Made by a program: the position numbers and the translations under genes
Shown here: piece after piece, positions 11,915 through 25,723 of the stretch
How the letters are laid out: every line of letters begins with the position of its first letter
How positions within the stretch are numbered: position 1 is the stretch's first letter
Source of the DNA: Holacanthus passer
Lineage: Eukaryota > Chordata > Actinopteri > Pomacanthidae
Length of the DNA stretch: 64,000 bases
Direction of reading: 5' to 3'
NCBI GenBank assembly: GCA_025331565.1
Contig: JAFREQ010000166.1
Coordinates: 937,989 to 1,001,988, forward strand
The notes under the pieces: generated by a model
The model's database searches: none
What the model was told of the DNA's origin: nothing
The model's input: the letters and a program-made list of their open reading frames with translations, nothing else

Positions 11915-14848
11915 AGTGTCTTCTACAAGGCTACCCTACTAAGACCAGATGGAAACAGGAAGAAGTTCAACTAAGTATCGATAACACAACTATTAGAGTG
12001 AATTTAATATTTTATTTCTTAAAAGAATAGAGTGACTGAATGTCTCTAATAATAAACTACAGTTATTGACATTATAATAAATGCAAAAAAACAGGTAAAG
12101 CCTCTCTTGTGTGAAGTCTTGATTGGCTATTCAGTCAATCCCTCATGAATCTCATTGTTTCATTGTTTGTTTCATTGGTTTCATGACGCTGTTTTCTATG
12201 CCCTTATTACACCCATTCTTTGAATTAGATGGAGGCAGGATCAGGAGGACGCTAGTGTTGAATGGATGTATTGCATGGCTGGGATGGTGCCCATTAGGAA
12301 AGAGAATACAAAATCAAGATTTTTATGGTTAATTTTATTTCACTTCATTTGGAGTAATACTAAATGCTTCAGAGTAAAAACTTAGTCATGTGCTCATTTC
12401 GGATACTGAATAAAAATTTCTCTTAATTAAGTTTTGTGGCTGGTGAGGCACTGCTCAGGCAGCCTCTATTGATCAGCTGCCATTGATATACTTTGTCACC
12501 ATGGGGAACTAGTCTTGTGCTTCATTTATCCACAAAGACATATTGCATAAACCCTGCAGCCAAAACACATTATGTTTTGATGTGGGGTAGCTTAACTGCA
12601 ATCAGAATAAATGAAAGTTTAGACGATGATGTCACCAATTGCACTAGAAATATGGGACATTTTACAGCCAAACGATCCACAAATTCATCTGGACCTTGGA
12701 CACATATACAAATACAAAGTCCACTTACTAGGTGCTTCTGCAGCTTCCAGCCACATCTTGTGGCCTTCTATTTGCTTAGTTGTCATGAAAGTGGTTTAGT
12801 TTGTCATCAGTTATCAGTGAATTTGCAGAATTAGTGACAAGCTTCATAGTAACACTGAGCAACAATTTACACTAGGGTCTTTTCATGAACCGGGTCCCAT
12901 GGGTTGATCTATATGTGCTGTTTTGGGTGGACGTGCTGCTGCTAGAGGCCGAGGACTTGCTGTCGCAGGATATGAAGGATAACAAGTTGGTTTATAGGCT
13001 GGGATGTGTGGTCAAAGCTGCTAAGTGGGCTCTATTCAAATTATTATTTTATCATTATTGCACACTAAATCCTCTCTGGTATACCACCCCCACATTTCAC
13101 TGAACATATTGAGAAATGAGTATGAGAAAAAACATTGAACCTCAAAGTGGAACTGAGCATAGACGAGGGTGGCAAGGCCAGTATATATGATTACTTACTA
13201 TCATACCGTGCCATACTTTGGTTACATGATAAGCTGAACCATATCCATGACAACTAAGCAGATTCCATCTGCAGAGGAAGTCCATGAGACAGAAAGCTTT
13301 GGAAACACCAGGTAAGTGGTTTATAAGTGCTTTTAAAATAAGAAGTTAAATGTTGCTTTATTATTATTATAACATTACCATTACTAACTGTTGTAAACAC
13401 TCAATTTTTCATCCTGACATGACTGTTGTAACTAAAAGCAGAAGGTTTGCGAAGTAAAAGACATTCTCTTAAACAGCAGCAGTCTTTGACTTGAATGAAT
13501 ATTGTTGCGGCCAACATGGTGGTGTCAGCAGGACAGTCCATGTCATGGATAGTTCAGTGTATCATTCTGTTCAACATGATTTGTTTAATAGGGAAATGCA
13601 CTGAGAGCAGGCAGAGGCATGGCCACTGGACAAAACAATGGATTGTCTGAGACAACACAACCACCCACATCCCTGACTCTATGCTGAAGTCCGTATAGAG
13701 ACATTATACAAGCATGCGTCCATTATTTCAGCATCAACAGCAGCACAAAACTCTGCCCCCGACTGCAGCAGAGCATCCTTGGAAACATTTACAATCCCTC
13801 AACTCCCATTGGCTGAATGTGAAAAGGGCAACGAGGCCCAAACCAATCTGCTAAGACTTTGACATGCTCTGAGTCGGGGGAAAGCAATTCCCACAATTCC
13901 CAGTGAACCAGAGAGAGGCACTTATGAATTGTGTTAATATATTGGATGGGTCTCTCTGGTACAGAGCAAAGATGCACAACTGACATGGAGATGGAAATGA
14001 GTTCACAGTGAGCACTAATGCTCACAACAAAGACACACATAGAGCTGGCATCGGTTTAACAGGGTCCACTGGTCGTACTGCAGTAATTGCTGCTATCAAT
14101 TTTGACAACTGAATGTGAATGGTGGGAATGCTGTGTGTTTGTGTGTGAGTGTGTGTGTGTGCATCCATATTCCATAACTGCCAGCAATAAAAACCTAATA
14201 ACCTGACTCAGAATAGGCACAAATCACTAGTGTTCAACATAAAATTCTGCAACCTGCAGCAGAAGCACTTCCTTTGGTCCTTATCTGCCTGAATTTACCT
14301 CACTCTCTGTGGCGTTATATGTAACAAAGTACAAAAATTCCTCACGTCTACAGAGAGTACTGCTGTGACAATAACCGCATGACTACAATACCATGCTCAT
14401 GTGATGCCCAGTGCAGGGTTGACTGAGATGATCTCATCACCATCATCCCCGCAATGTTTTTCATTTCATTTTTTTGGCTGGTGGGTGATGTGAAATATAA
14501 TCAACACAATAATCACTGTTAAGTTATCGTGAGTGGCTGTTCTTGATGTCTTGGCTCTCCCTCCAGTTCAGACAGAGGTGGTAATGTACCTGAAGCTGTT
14601 TGGTTAACTGCCAAAAATACCAGAAGAAAAAAGAGAGCTGTGCAGAAGGAACAAATGAAGAAACAAATGAAAAGAAGGGCAAAACACTGTGTGGAAAAAA
14701 GGATTTCCCTCGGCTAACTTTCACAAAGGAACAGCAGCTCTTGTTGTGTTGCTGTTGCAGGGAGGCTCCAGAAAAGATTCAAGGAGACGACCCTTGTATA
14801 ATGAGTCCTTTTATTAAGTGATGTCTGTCCACAGACCCTGGTTGTGGC
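11915..14848. other. Gene-free stretch
   Basis: The open frame of 113 codons at 12,493-12,834 has no recognisable motif and no splice context that I can defend. The rest is featureless. Confidence 0.45.
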
Positions 14849-15341
14849 CAATGACTTCTGTTACATTCTGTTAAGGAACAAAAAATCTTTTGGATACTAG
14901 TTTTTAGTTGTAAACCGCTGACCATGTTTGTTTGTGTAAATCACTAATAAGAGAACAAAAACACTTTACATTTTTGTAATGTATTGTCAATATGAATTTT
15001 ATATGATGATATAGAGTTACTAAGATTTGTATTGCTCACTTAAAGCTTAATATATAGATGTTTTGTACAGCAAGAAGTGTTATGTCCATGAAAATGACCA
15101 TTATGGGCAAATAAAGAAAATGCTTGAAAACATTTCTTGTTAATGTCTGAATGAGGCCCTGTATGAAACATTAATGTCCTTTGACAGTCAGATGGCTGTT
15201 TAAGTGATGAACTGCTCTATTTGTGGATTTTTTTAGAGACAATGACAGACATTTTATTCTCATGCTACAATCTTGGGACCTGTGCTGCAAAACTTTCAAC
15301 CTTTGTGGCACCAGTGCTTTGTGCAAAAAAGTTTGCAAAGA
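14849..15341 (+). repeat. Unclassified dispersed repeat, copy 1
   Basis: Shares most of its length with 29,311-29,782 in the same orientation, e.g. TTAGTTGTAAACCGCT, CATGTTTGTTTGTGTAA, TGTATGAAACATTAATGTCC, TTTAAGTGATGAACTGC and AACTTTCAACCTTTGTGGCA. No protein or terminal structure seen. Confidence 0.75.
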
Positions 15342-17054
15342 AAAAAAAGAACAGTCCTGCATTTGCACCGACTCTCACCAGATGTTTTTGTTCATGTTAT
15401 ATCAGCACATGCAGAGAGTAACATCAGGACTGCTCGAAACACAGATGGGACCAAGCATAGGTGAAAAATGTTGGCACATCAGCTGGTTCACTGTGTGTCC
15501 GTTGGAAGTGAAGTCATACAACAAACAATTTTAGTGCCTGCCAACACAGATATTGCATCAATCGAATTACAGAGACTTTCCCAAGGAAGATGACAAATTG
15601 CATTAGCAAGTGCCCCAAAAACAACATATGTTTATGTTTAAAGTGACTGTGCCCTCTAACTGCTATAGTAATTATAACGACAGCAAGGAAGAAAGTCAGG
15701 TGATGTTAACGACAGTCAATGTTGTGCTTTTTAAAACATGAACATGATCATTCCATAACCGTGTGTTTATTACTTTAACAAAGCAGTAATTTCAACCCGA
15801 ACCATGATTCTTCCCAAACCAGAACAAAGTAATACCTACCATGTACCTAAACCTTAACCATAGCATTGTCACATCACTAAACAGATCTATTTTTCAGCAG
15901 CGATTCATAACATTTTTGAAAGGCACATAAAAAATCTAGTACCAATATTGTCAGTTGAAACAAAAAATGTATTCCCCCTGGGCAGCACAAAAAGAGCTCA
16001 GACATCGTGACTCTGGAACTTGGAGGTATGCAAAATTCATACAAAATCATGCACTGTGAATCAAAGGGAGATTTTATAGTTTTGTAAATAGGCCTTTTCC
16101 CAAAAGGTGTTGCAACTTGTTTTCAACCATGAAGCACAACATTAAAGCCAAGGTTTGTGGACAAAATCCACTGGTACTAACAGTATAAAGGACAGCTTAA
16201 TCATGAGCATGCAGGTTCTTATTTGCTTATTGGTGGAGGATGTCAGGGCCTTGTGCAGCCTGACAGAAATACCTGCAGACACTACCCAGGGATGAAAAAA
16301 GAAGTCCACACTCAACCGTATGTTCGGCAAAAGGAATAATTTCATCTATAATTTTATTTACTGTTAATCTCCTAAAAGTTGCTAGAAGTAAGAATTAGTC
16401 AAAGATAAGACAATAAAGCAGAGAACTCTTGATGGATGGAATTACAACAATATGTATCACAAAGTATCAGGTGTCTATGAAGGAAACTGAATTTCAAAAT
16501 TTAAGGTTTTCAACTAAACTCATTTGCAGCACCACCAGCAAGGTCTTAGCTGGGCTGAAGGCGGAAAACAGTCAGTCATGCGGTTTCTATTACAGCTCTG
16601 TTAAAAACACTGAAGGAATGTCCTATTTAAAACTGTTTACCCAGGGACAGACACTCAGCAGAACACAACAAGTGAGAGGAACTGAGAATGGAAGGTCACC
16701 AGTTCAAATCCCAGCACGAAGACAAACTGCTCCCGATGAGCACGAGAAAAGTAGGGATAATTATTTTTTCATCAACTGTACTTAGAAGACATACACCTTA
16801 AACATTAACATTGCAAATCTACAAACTCTTAAATTATATTACATTAACATTACAGAAATGAGTCTTTTGAGTAAATATGCAGGATGCCACTTATCATACA
16901 CACCGTCCAGGACAGGTAATCTAGTCTGCTGATGACAAAAACGGGGCAATTGTTTCCAAATGCTGCTGATGCGTAAATAAAAATTCAGGTATATATTAAT
17001 TTGTTTTGTTAGCCACATGGCTCTGTGGATCAGTGGTCAGTCAACCACTTTAGT
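15342..17054. other. Gene-free stretch
   Basis: Contains only the doubtful SINE remnant at about 16,640-16,750 and a 118-codon frame at 16,429-16,785 without recognisable features. Confidence 0.45.
16640..16750 (+). mobile_element. Possible tRNA-derived SINE remnant
   Basis: GGTCACCAGTTCAAATCCC is a B-box-like word in a short region that resembles the head of a tRNA-related SINE. The rest is too decayed to classify. Confidence 0.3.
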
Positions 17055-17200
17055 TCTGAAATACCACGACTATCGGATGGATTGAAATTTGACATGAAAT
17101 TTTATACAAACATTCATGGTTCTTTCAGGATGAATTGTAATGACATTGGTGAACCTCTGACTTTCAATTTAGTGCCACCATGAGGTCAAAATATATTTTG
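17055..17200 (+). repeat. Second copy of the 2,175-2,300 repeat
   Basis: Includes CTATCGGATGGATTGAAATT, ACATTCATGGTTCTTTCAGG, TGTAATGACATTGGTGAACC and TTTAGTGCCACCA. Parallel to the other copy but more complete at its 5' side. Confidence 0.6.
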
Positions 17201-18289
17201 CACAACACTTTTATGGCCTAATTCTGCGAGTTCATGTTCATGTTACAAAAGCTTGTTTATGTCATCTCTGAGACATCCTGCATGAGACCAACATGCTGAG
17301 TCTGAACACAACAGCTTCTCACAAACTGAGAACAGGTATTAATTGTGTAGCTACACTCACATTGCTAAGCTCACATTGTTGTTTCCTGCCAACACAACGG
17401 AGACCATTGTAGCTCCACTGCTGATCATCATGTCATAATGTCATGCTCAGGCCACGGCGATGTTGGCGAGTCAGCAGAAATGGCCACCGCTGATGTAATG
17501 ATCAGTTCAGCACTCCAGTGATGTTTACACAAAGTAACATGACTTCTGCAATAATTTGGTTTGATGGGATATATTTTATAATCCATTTCAAAAGGTACAA
17601 AGAAAAGTCAATGGCAATTCAATTCCTTCCATCCTTTCTTTATTCCAACAATGTGTAAAGATCCACTTGGTTTTGTCTTATTCCAATGACTGCAGAAAGT
17701 TTGACATTTCCCAGTCTAAATGTCAGAGGTGTTGTCAAAAAGTACTTCTCTCCATCTTTGAGGCCCAACAGAACAGTTGAACGAATGCTTGGAAAATGAC
17801 ACATTGCAAAAGGTTGCAGTATCTATTCTATACTAGACAGTCAATGGAGCTGCATTCCCCTCCTCTGACCACATTAAGCTGCAATGAGAAGAAGGGCTGG
17901 GCTCACAGCTATGAGAAATGTCTTGGCAGTCAGCAATCGGTTGTGTTCATTTCTCATCAGTAGGAATCAGACATTGTCACTAAAGCTTAATGCACTTCAT
18001 TAAGTCTGTGGGCAAGTACTCACATCAAAAAACATGAACTTTACATTTGGAAAACAGAGCAACGCTAAAGTCGTCCATCTATCAAGCAGACACAGACAAA
18101 CCTCTGCATCTGTCTTCATCCCTTTCACCTCACGGAATAATGTTGTGTGGTTTGGTTTGAGACACTTTGTTTCCGATTTACAGCCAGGGCTGAGAATATT
18201 TCTTGCACGCACAGAACAGTCAGTGAGCAGACCACAAGAAGACATTTGCTGAATTTGACAAAAAGTGCATTGAATTAGAATGGCTCATC

Positions 18290-18415
18290 TTACCTTTAAG
18301 ACTAAGTCCTTACTGCAGCAGCCTGGGTTCAATTCCAGGTCTGCTGCTGCACGTCATCCCCTCTCTCTCCCCTGCACTTAATAAAGCAGAAATACTAAAC
18401 AAATAAATAAATGAA
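18290..18415 (+). mobile_element. tRNA-derived SINE fragment
   Basis: GGGTTCAATTCC is a Pol III B box, followed by TGCTGCACGTCATCCCCTCT and CTCTCCCC, the body of a widespread fish SINE, then AATAAAGCAGAAAT and an A/T tail (AAATAAATAAATG). The A box is decayed. Confidence 0.65.
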
Positions 18416-18777
18416 ACCAACACTGAGTGTCTGAAATGGGAAACAGAGCGGTCTCCCGTGTCGAAGTCCAAAGACCTCTTCCCGACACAAACTCTGAGGC
18501 TCGACAACAATTTCATGCTATTTCTACTTGTCAGGTAAATGTAAACACAGGTAATTTTTAGACATATTTACAAATGATTGTTGTCAATTTTCTTGGAAGG
18601 GCAGTCTCCGTCATTCATTAGCATCGATTCAGCCCAAAAGGCAACATGCGACCTTTTACTTAGGAAAGAAATATAGAAGGAAAAAGAGAGAAGGTAAGGG
18701 AGGAGAAGAGACAGAAGCTGACGACAACACTGCGGTTTAAAAATGCATGAGTCTCCAGCCTCCAGCAGATTGCCTGC

Positions 18778-18780
<3 letters not shown>

Positions 18781-18822
<42 letters not shown>
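18781..18822. repeat. (TG)n microsatellite
   Basis: 21 uninterrupted TG units. Confidence 0.97.
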
Positions 18823-18823
<1 letters not shown>

Positions 18824-19142
18824 AGCTCTGTGGTGTGAGCATTTAACAGTCAGAATGAAGAACAGATAAAGAAGAGACAGTTCAGGATGAGGTAAACAGT
18901 AAGTGATGTTGATCATATCAATCTTATTAGGCTGCTTGAGGAATGTGAGTCGTCTTGCATCATGTGCTGCTGTTGCTGTTGCTGCGTGTGCGTCTCATCA
19001 AGTTATTTGCCAGAGGATTTTATTGTTTCTCACATTTCACACACTGCTGATGATATTTATGTATGTGAGAGGAAGAGACGCCTCTGTTTGACTTATAATA
19101 AAGTCACGTCAGCTGGAGCTCAGCGTAACAGTCACGAGTCCC

Positions 19143-19440
19143 CAAGTGAAGAGGAGGAGAAAACAGCACAGCCAAGGAGGGGAAAAGAGATGAGTTAGAG
19201 GAGGAGACCAAGAAGGAATGGGAGGAGGAACAAGGGGAGAAGGAGGGAAAGGAGTGACAGGAATGAAAGGGCAAGAAGGGGTGTGAGAAAGAGCTGTGGG
19301 AGGAGGAGGAGATGAATAAAAAGAAAGAGGAGGAGAAGGAAAACAATTAAGAGAAAAAAGAGGAGAATGGGGGGGAAAAGAAGAAAATGAAGGAAAGGAT
19401 AGAAAAAAGGATGCAGAAGATGTAAGAAGAGAAAAAGTAG
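19143..19440. repeat. Long homopurine (GA-rich) tract
   Basis: About 300 bp almost entirely G and A on the plus strand with few pyrimidine interruptions. Open frames on the minus strand here are low-complexity Ser/Phe/Leu/Pro artefacts. Confidence 0.85.
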
Positions 19441-19739
19441 ACCAGGAGAAGGGTTCAGACATATCAGGAAAGAAACAGATGCTCTGGATAGATTCAACAG
19501 CAGAACTGAACACAGTCAGTTTGCAGTTTCTGGCTTACACGTCAAAGTGCACACCTGTTTCCTACCACACAGCATTAAGCAGCCAGTGAACCAAGTGGAT
19601 GTGAACATGGATATCTTCTGGAAAAGGACAATAACTAATGAGTAAAGGTGATGAGCACAAAAGCAACTTTCCTCTCTGCTTTTGCTCAACCTCTTGGGAT
19701 GAAAAATTAAGCCAACAAGGAAGTGCCAAAAACTGCAGT

Positions 19740-20035
19740 TCCTTGAGGCTGGCTCCAAGTGAAATGGCCATCATCACAGCACAAATAAATGCATTTGTGC
19801 AACAGCCTGGTACTAAAAATGGTTTGTCTCTATAGCTAATTTCCCCCTTTATGACAACTGTACAGGGAAGACCTTTTTTATAACTTGCTCATTTAAAATA
19901 TATTAAGCTTAAAGCTACACAATTAAGAGTGTGGCTACTTTGAGTGACAGCTTGCCGCTGGCTGTCTGCTGGGTGTAACCTCAGCTAATTTGTGTCACTG
20001 AACTCGATCTCTCGGCTTTATAAATAAATAGAAAC
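19740..20035 (+). repeat. Probable dispersed fish repeat
   Basis: Words such as TCTATAGCTAATTTCCCCC, TACTTTGAGTGACAGC and ACTCGATCTCTCGGCTTTA are familiar from a repeat common in percomorph genomes. Recognition is from memory only; there is no second full copy in this window. Confidence 0.4.
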
Positions 20036-20039
20036 AAAT

Positions 20040-20890
20040 GCCTGTCATGTGTTACTGTTGGAGCCCACCCAACTTCTCCCACAAGATGCAATGATGAGTA
20101 GAATAACTGTCACTGTAATGAATCTTAGGGCTGAGTGATAACCTGAATCCAGGAGTTTAAGAGTAGAGGCAGAGGTTTCTGTATAAATATCACATTTTTT
20201 TGTTGAGCTTGTTGACAAGTGTGTCAATGAGAAATCCAGTCAGGTACCAATATATTTAGACTCTTATTTAGAGCCTATAGTATAATGTCAGAGTGACAAT
20301 AGCATATTAAAATAGCATATATTTAGTCTTGTTTGTATTCAGGACTAATTCAATTAAAAGTACAAAAGTACAGACTGTAAGTGTGCAGTCTTAACAATGT
20401 GATGTGATATTGTTGATATAAAAAAGACAGGACCCAATATTGAACCCTGTGGAACTCCTTTTGACATTGGTAAAAATACTGAACAATCATTTCCCAAATT
20501 GCTATTTAGAGACCAGTAGTTCTGAAACTATTTACAGGACTCAAAACCAATATTACATAGTCTCTGTAGTAGCATAGCGTAATCAACACTGTTAAATATT
20601 TTTGCTAAATCTAAAAAGAGGGCAGCACAATATTTCCCTTTGTGAACAACAGATAGATACAATATTATTTGCAAGCAAACTAATAGCACTGGCACTATCA
20701 TGTTTATATCTGAAACCAGACTTGAAAGATAATTTCTTGAGGCGAATGATTTCAGCTTATTATTAACTAATGACTCCAGGACTTTAGCAATACAGGAAAG
20801 CTTTGAAATTGGCTGATAGTTAACATCATTGTTGTCACCCTTATGCAGTGGGACTACAAGTGCAGATTTCCAGACCTGAGGAATAATTCA
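20040..20890 (-). mobile_element. Decayed LINE reverse transcriptase, minus strand
   Basis: Minus-strand frames give KSALVVPLHKGDNNDVNYQP, ISKLSCIAKVLESLVNN, GVPQGSILGP and, at the left end, LDSGYHSALRFIT. These are successive blocks of an L2/CR1-like reverse transcriptase, with an internal deletion before the last one. Many stops and shifts. Confidence 0.8.
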
Positions 20891-23800
20891 GTAGAAGTAG
20901 TAGTAGAAATGGAGACATAAAATAGATATGCAATTTGTTCAGCAACAAATGGGGCATAGCGCTTTAAAAACAAAGGGTCCAGTTAATCCTCCCCAGTTGC
21001 TTTCCTGTGATCGATAGCTTGAAGTGCCTCCCAAACAGCAGAGGAAATGAAGGCCTGTAGGGTGAACGGTTTAAGGAGGACACATAGGTCAAGCGCTGAC
21101 TGTTAAGATCCTGGGTACACTATATGAACTGATTCCCAGCAGAAGTAAAATGTGTGTTCAAAGCCTGCCAAATCTGATGTCTTATTAAATCAGGAGTCAT
21201 TAAATGTAACATAAGGAGGAATAGATAAAGAGGATTTGTTTTTTTGTTTCTGCTTTAAAAATTTTGACTGTTTGTAGCTGTGGGTTCATTCCCAGAAAAA
21301 AAAGCTAGTTAGCTGGTAGCTAACACCTGTCTTCAGAGCAGCCTGCTGAGACTGAACCATACAGTAAATACGCGATTAAAAAAAACTGTTAAAAGAGGCT
21401 AAAAACCTCAGTAGAACTGGATAGTTGGTGCAAAATCTCAGTGGCTTTATCACCACAACAAACACCTTCAAATTTCATTCAGTCATTTGATTCATTCTGA
21501 ATACAGAAAATAGAAATTGGTGGAGCTTTAACTGTGTTTGGATGATCTTGCCTCCATGATGTGATGCATTTTCTATTGAAACAAAACATTTGTGTGCCAG
21601 AGAAAGCATTTTTGATTGGATGTTAGATTGCGACGTCTGTGGTGCTTCAGTTGAATAAAGTTGGATACCCGATCCCGAGCCGGCCTTCGTAAAAGCTATT
21701 TGACTGCAGTCTGAAAATACCCAAACTCTGATTTGGGCTGACAGCTTGAAAACACACCCTCATTACAACAATTAAAGGCATAACTCATTCAGTAAGACAA
21801 CATGCAGAAAGTGAGAGCTAACACATCTCCATCCTCTGACACAGCCAGAGAGAGCACAGTAGGAGGGATGGCAGTATGTAGCATCGTGACCAGTAACTCT
21901 TTGCACTTGGAAAACAACTCTTCACCTCTCCTCCTCCTCCTCTTTATTTTCTCTCCTTTCTTCACCTTGTCTCTCCTTTCTCTCCTTCTGCCTCCGTCAC
22001 CAGGCAACTAGCCTTTCCTCCCTCTCTCTGCATTTTCTCTCTCTCTCTCTCTCATCTTTATCACTCCCCCTTTTTTCATACATTAAACCTCTATCCTTCC
22101 CTGGCTATACATTATACGTACATAAGGTTTATAATCATAACAGGTTTTTGTTCTGCATTCATACAGACGCCACAAAAAAGACAAACATTTCAGTTACACC
22201 ACATTGTTTTCTAAACCATCAAAACATATGATGGATGATATTATGTGGATTTTGAAATTTGAAATGTATCTGTAAAACACCAGTAATTTCATCACTTAAA
22301 ATCTTTTCAGTCATGATGTATAAAATCCCTGGCTTCATCCATCTGTTCAAGAAACCCGGTCTCTGAAAGAGTACATTCACATAAGACTAATTACATTTTG
22401 TAGTAAACATAATGTAACCGGGTTCAGTTTTTTTTTTATCAATATGACAAGGAAACATTTAAAGTGAACATACAAGTATGTTATACAACTGTTTGCTGCC
22501 AATGCAAAGTACTACTATGACGATATAACACTGTCAACATCTTTCATTTGCGTGCAAGAAGATCTGATCTGGCAACTAAAGCATGAGTAACATTTTTATA
22601 ATTTTTATGATGGTTCTGAATAAAAACGCATGGGTGAGGTGAGTATTTAGCCTTTCCTATGTTCCATTTTCCTGAAACTTATATTTCATTAAAATGCAAA
22701 GACTTGATTTTTAGTTAAATATTGAAAAAGTCAACATTGTACAGTGAAGCATGAGATAGGACGTGTTGATGTCTTCTATATTTAGCCAAAACCACCATTA
22801 TTCATTAACCACAACAGAGTAGCCTACACCTAACTAACCTAACCTAAATTTGTCATGACAAGACAGCTAATGTAGCCAGCTATCATCTGCATGAGTGACA
22901 ATATTCGTTTTTGTCCAGCCCGACCTTGTGATGATTTGTGAGGGATTTTGCTGCACTTTACCATGGTATCTCTTTTCAATATAAATATGAAATCATTGCA
23001 TAAGATTACTGTGGGATACAGGCCTTTTCACAGCAGACATTTTGACATATTACAGTAGAAAAAGAAAGATTGTAATTAATAAAATGAATAATGGCTGAAT
23101 TCCATTTAGCTGCCTCAGTTTCAGGGTCCTGGTTTTGTTCAGGTCAGCTCACTCACTGTTACACTTCCTGGAAAACTTGATTAAAACAGAGCCACTGTTA
23201 ACGCTATTAGGAAAAACCTGTGCTTTTCCTAAGTCATGACACCAGCTCTGAAAAAAATTCTATGTTGCAAAATCAATGTGCAATTTGCTTTATGGCAAAA
23301 TTTAATTTACAGGATGTTTTGTCTCAATGTGATACAGAATATAGATTTATTCATCAGATTAGTGAAAAACATATCCATATTTGTCTGTTAATATAATTGC
23401 AAGAAAATGTACTATATCACAGTTTTATTGTGACATAAAATTGCACATACTGTGATCGGTCACCCTGCATAGTGTGTAAGACCGGACTGGATGTAAAGTG
23501 TTCTTTTAGTCTCTTTTACTTTTGGTTTGCAAAGCATTTCAACCTCAAAAAACTACATGTGTTACTCTCATCCTTTCACCTTATCTCTCGCCTTCTCTGC
23601 CCCCATTTGCTTTTTCTCCCGTTTCTCTTTGAACCTCATTCATCCCTGGCTCCTCTCTCCTGCTGCGTCTCTCTTTCTACCCCTCTTACTCGACTCTCTC
23701 TGGGTTCGCTCATATCCACAACTAGCAGTTTTCCCTTGAAGCCGTCCCCACAATGAGCCGTGCAAAGACTTCTGACGCACATCAAGCAAACTCCTCACAG

Positions 23801-24189
23801 CGACAGAGAGAGGAGATGAGGGATCAGCACGAGTAATATGAAAACCTCGCAGCTCTTGGAACTTTAAAATGAAAAGAAGTCAGATATGGTTATTCTCAAA
23901 GAAAAAATTAAAAAAGCTTTTCACGTGTCACATTTGAATACAAATAAAAATTCTGATCACTGAGACATAACTACTAATGGCTCTGAAGCTGTTCAGTTGT
24001 TGATGAGCTACTTTACTTATTATGCTTCTTTTCAGCCTGGCTTTGACTGAGAAATAATCAATTGTTCTCTAGTTCAGGATTTATTTTATGGTAAGTTAGT
24101 TATTTCTAAACTATCAGCACTCAGTTTTACTTTATTTCCCTGTAAAGGAGGACACGTTCATGGCCACAGGCACGATTTTAGAACTGGTG
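20891..24189. other. Gene-free stretch with pyrimidine tracts
   Basis: T/C-rich regions at about 21,920-22,060 and 23,565-23,720, and repeat-like AGCTAGTTAGCTGGTAGCTA at about 21,303. No exon found. Confidence 0.45.
21920..22060. repeat. Pyrimidine-rich tract with (TC)n
   Basis: CTCCTCCTCCTC and TCTCTCTCTC runs in an almost pure T/C stretch. Confidence 0.8.
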
Positions 24190-24850
24190 ACCAAGGTTTT
24201 GAATTTTGTTTAGTTGTTTCCTGTTTTATTTTGATGGTTTTCCTCAAGTGTGTTCAGTTGCTTTGCTTCCTGTCCCGCCCTTAGGATTATTGATTGTGCT
24301 CGCCTGTCTTCCTCCCGTCCTTGTGTATTTAGTCTGTGCTCTTGGCCAGTTCATCCTTGTACCCGATGTCAAGTGTTCCAGCCCATCCAAGTGTCATTCC
24401 TATGGTTCTCCCATTGTTTCAGATTTGATTTCATATCTCCCTGGACCTTGCTTGTTTTGGATTGTTGGGATTGCTTGGATTTTTGCCCACTCCTATATTG
24501 GGTTAGCCATTAGCCTGCTAGCCTCCAGCTAGCCTCCCAGTCGCTAGCCTTCCAGTCAGAATGTGTGGGTCTCTGAGATGGCGATGCAAACCGATTCCTG
24601 CTCCTGCTTCATGGTTCTACAGTTCCTGAGCTGCAGCTGCAGTGTGGTGCTGAATGTCTGCTTGCCCTCCAGACCTGCTCCACCCATCTGTCTGGACCCC
24701 AGGACCTTGGATTTTTCTGACCCTTTCCTGCCTGACCAAGTCTTTTGATAATTTTTTAATAAAAAGATTGACCTTTTTCAGTCCTGCCTTGGTGTCTGCA
24801 TTTGGGCCCTAATGGCCCTAGGCCCTAGACCAGCACTGTCAGATGGTTCA
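24190..24850 (+). mobile_element. Probable retroelement fragment (LTR or LINE 3' region)
   Basis: T/C-rich, with words familiar from fish retroelements (TTTCCTGTTTTATTTT near the left, TTTTTAATAAAAAGATT and TCCTGCCTTGGTGTCTGCAT at about 24,755-24,800). The poly(A)-type end suggests plus orientation. I cannot assign a class. The short reading frames inside are not recognisable proteins. Confidence 0.4.
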
Positions 24851-25701
24851 ATATTGGTCAACAGCGCAAATTCACACGTCAAAGTTCACCATAGTTGAAC
24901 TTGGCACAAAAACTTAGATTTTCTTCTCCCCCACAAGCAAATGCTCAAATCAATGCAATTTCTATTCAATTGGAATCACTGTTTTAAATGGTGGTGTGAC
25001 CAGGCCTTTAGTGCTTTGCTTTAGAGAACTGAACTTCAACACCTGGTAGTGTAGTGCCCTGATGTGAACATCTAATCCAGGTGGTCTTTAGAAAACTATG
25101 CTTCTAAACACCAGCAACATTACTGTCTTACATTAGGGAATTACCTTCAAACATGGCAATATATTCTGGCTTTGTGCTGAATCTCCTGTGTTCAAATCAA
25201 GCTAACAGCTAGCAGAGACAATAAAATAAATGACTCTTATGCACTTGAATCTAATTTTTGTAAGTTTGAGTTGCTGATGGAGAAAGTCCAACTCCAAGTC
25301 AATACTTGGATGAAGTGACATTTTACATTTGGTGCCCATTTTCTTCCACCAGGCTCATTTAGCTCTGTGGGAAAATATGAATCCAAATCTGCAGAAATGT
25401 CCATCTGCAATGCCAAAACAAACACATTTTCCTCCCTCAGTGTAGCAAGGAGGAAAAAAAGAATGGTATCAAATCAGAAAATGTGAGGCAGTCGTTTAAT
25501 AGAGGATCACCCTGCCCTTGTCCAACTCCTACCTGTCAAACTGACAAGAGCGTGAGGAAATATAAAAAAAATCTATTGTGCAGAAAAATCAAGGGAATGT
25601 CAAGGTTTCCTCCAGAACCAGCAGACATTACAAATGCTGTACTGAGGTTCTGCCTCCAGATGCCAACATCTCTGCAACGAAGCCCGTTCTTTACGTTATT
25701 T

Positions 25702-25723
25702 AAAAAAAAAAAAAAAAAAAAAA
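25702..25723. repeat. Poly-A run
   Basis: About 22 consecutive A, possibly the tail of an unrecognised retroposon. Confidence 0.9.

Noticed and set aside
18310..18330. tRNA gene because of a B-box word
   Set aside because: No A box or cloverleaf; the flanking sequence is the body of a SINE.
19104..19513. Overlapping Ser/Phe/Leu/Pro-rich frames on the minus strand
   Set aside because: Low-complexity translations of the homopurine tract.
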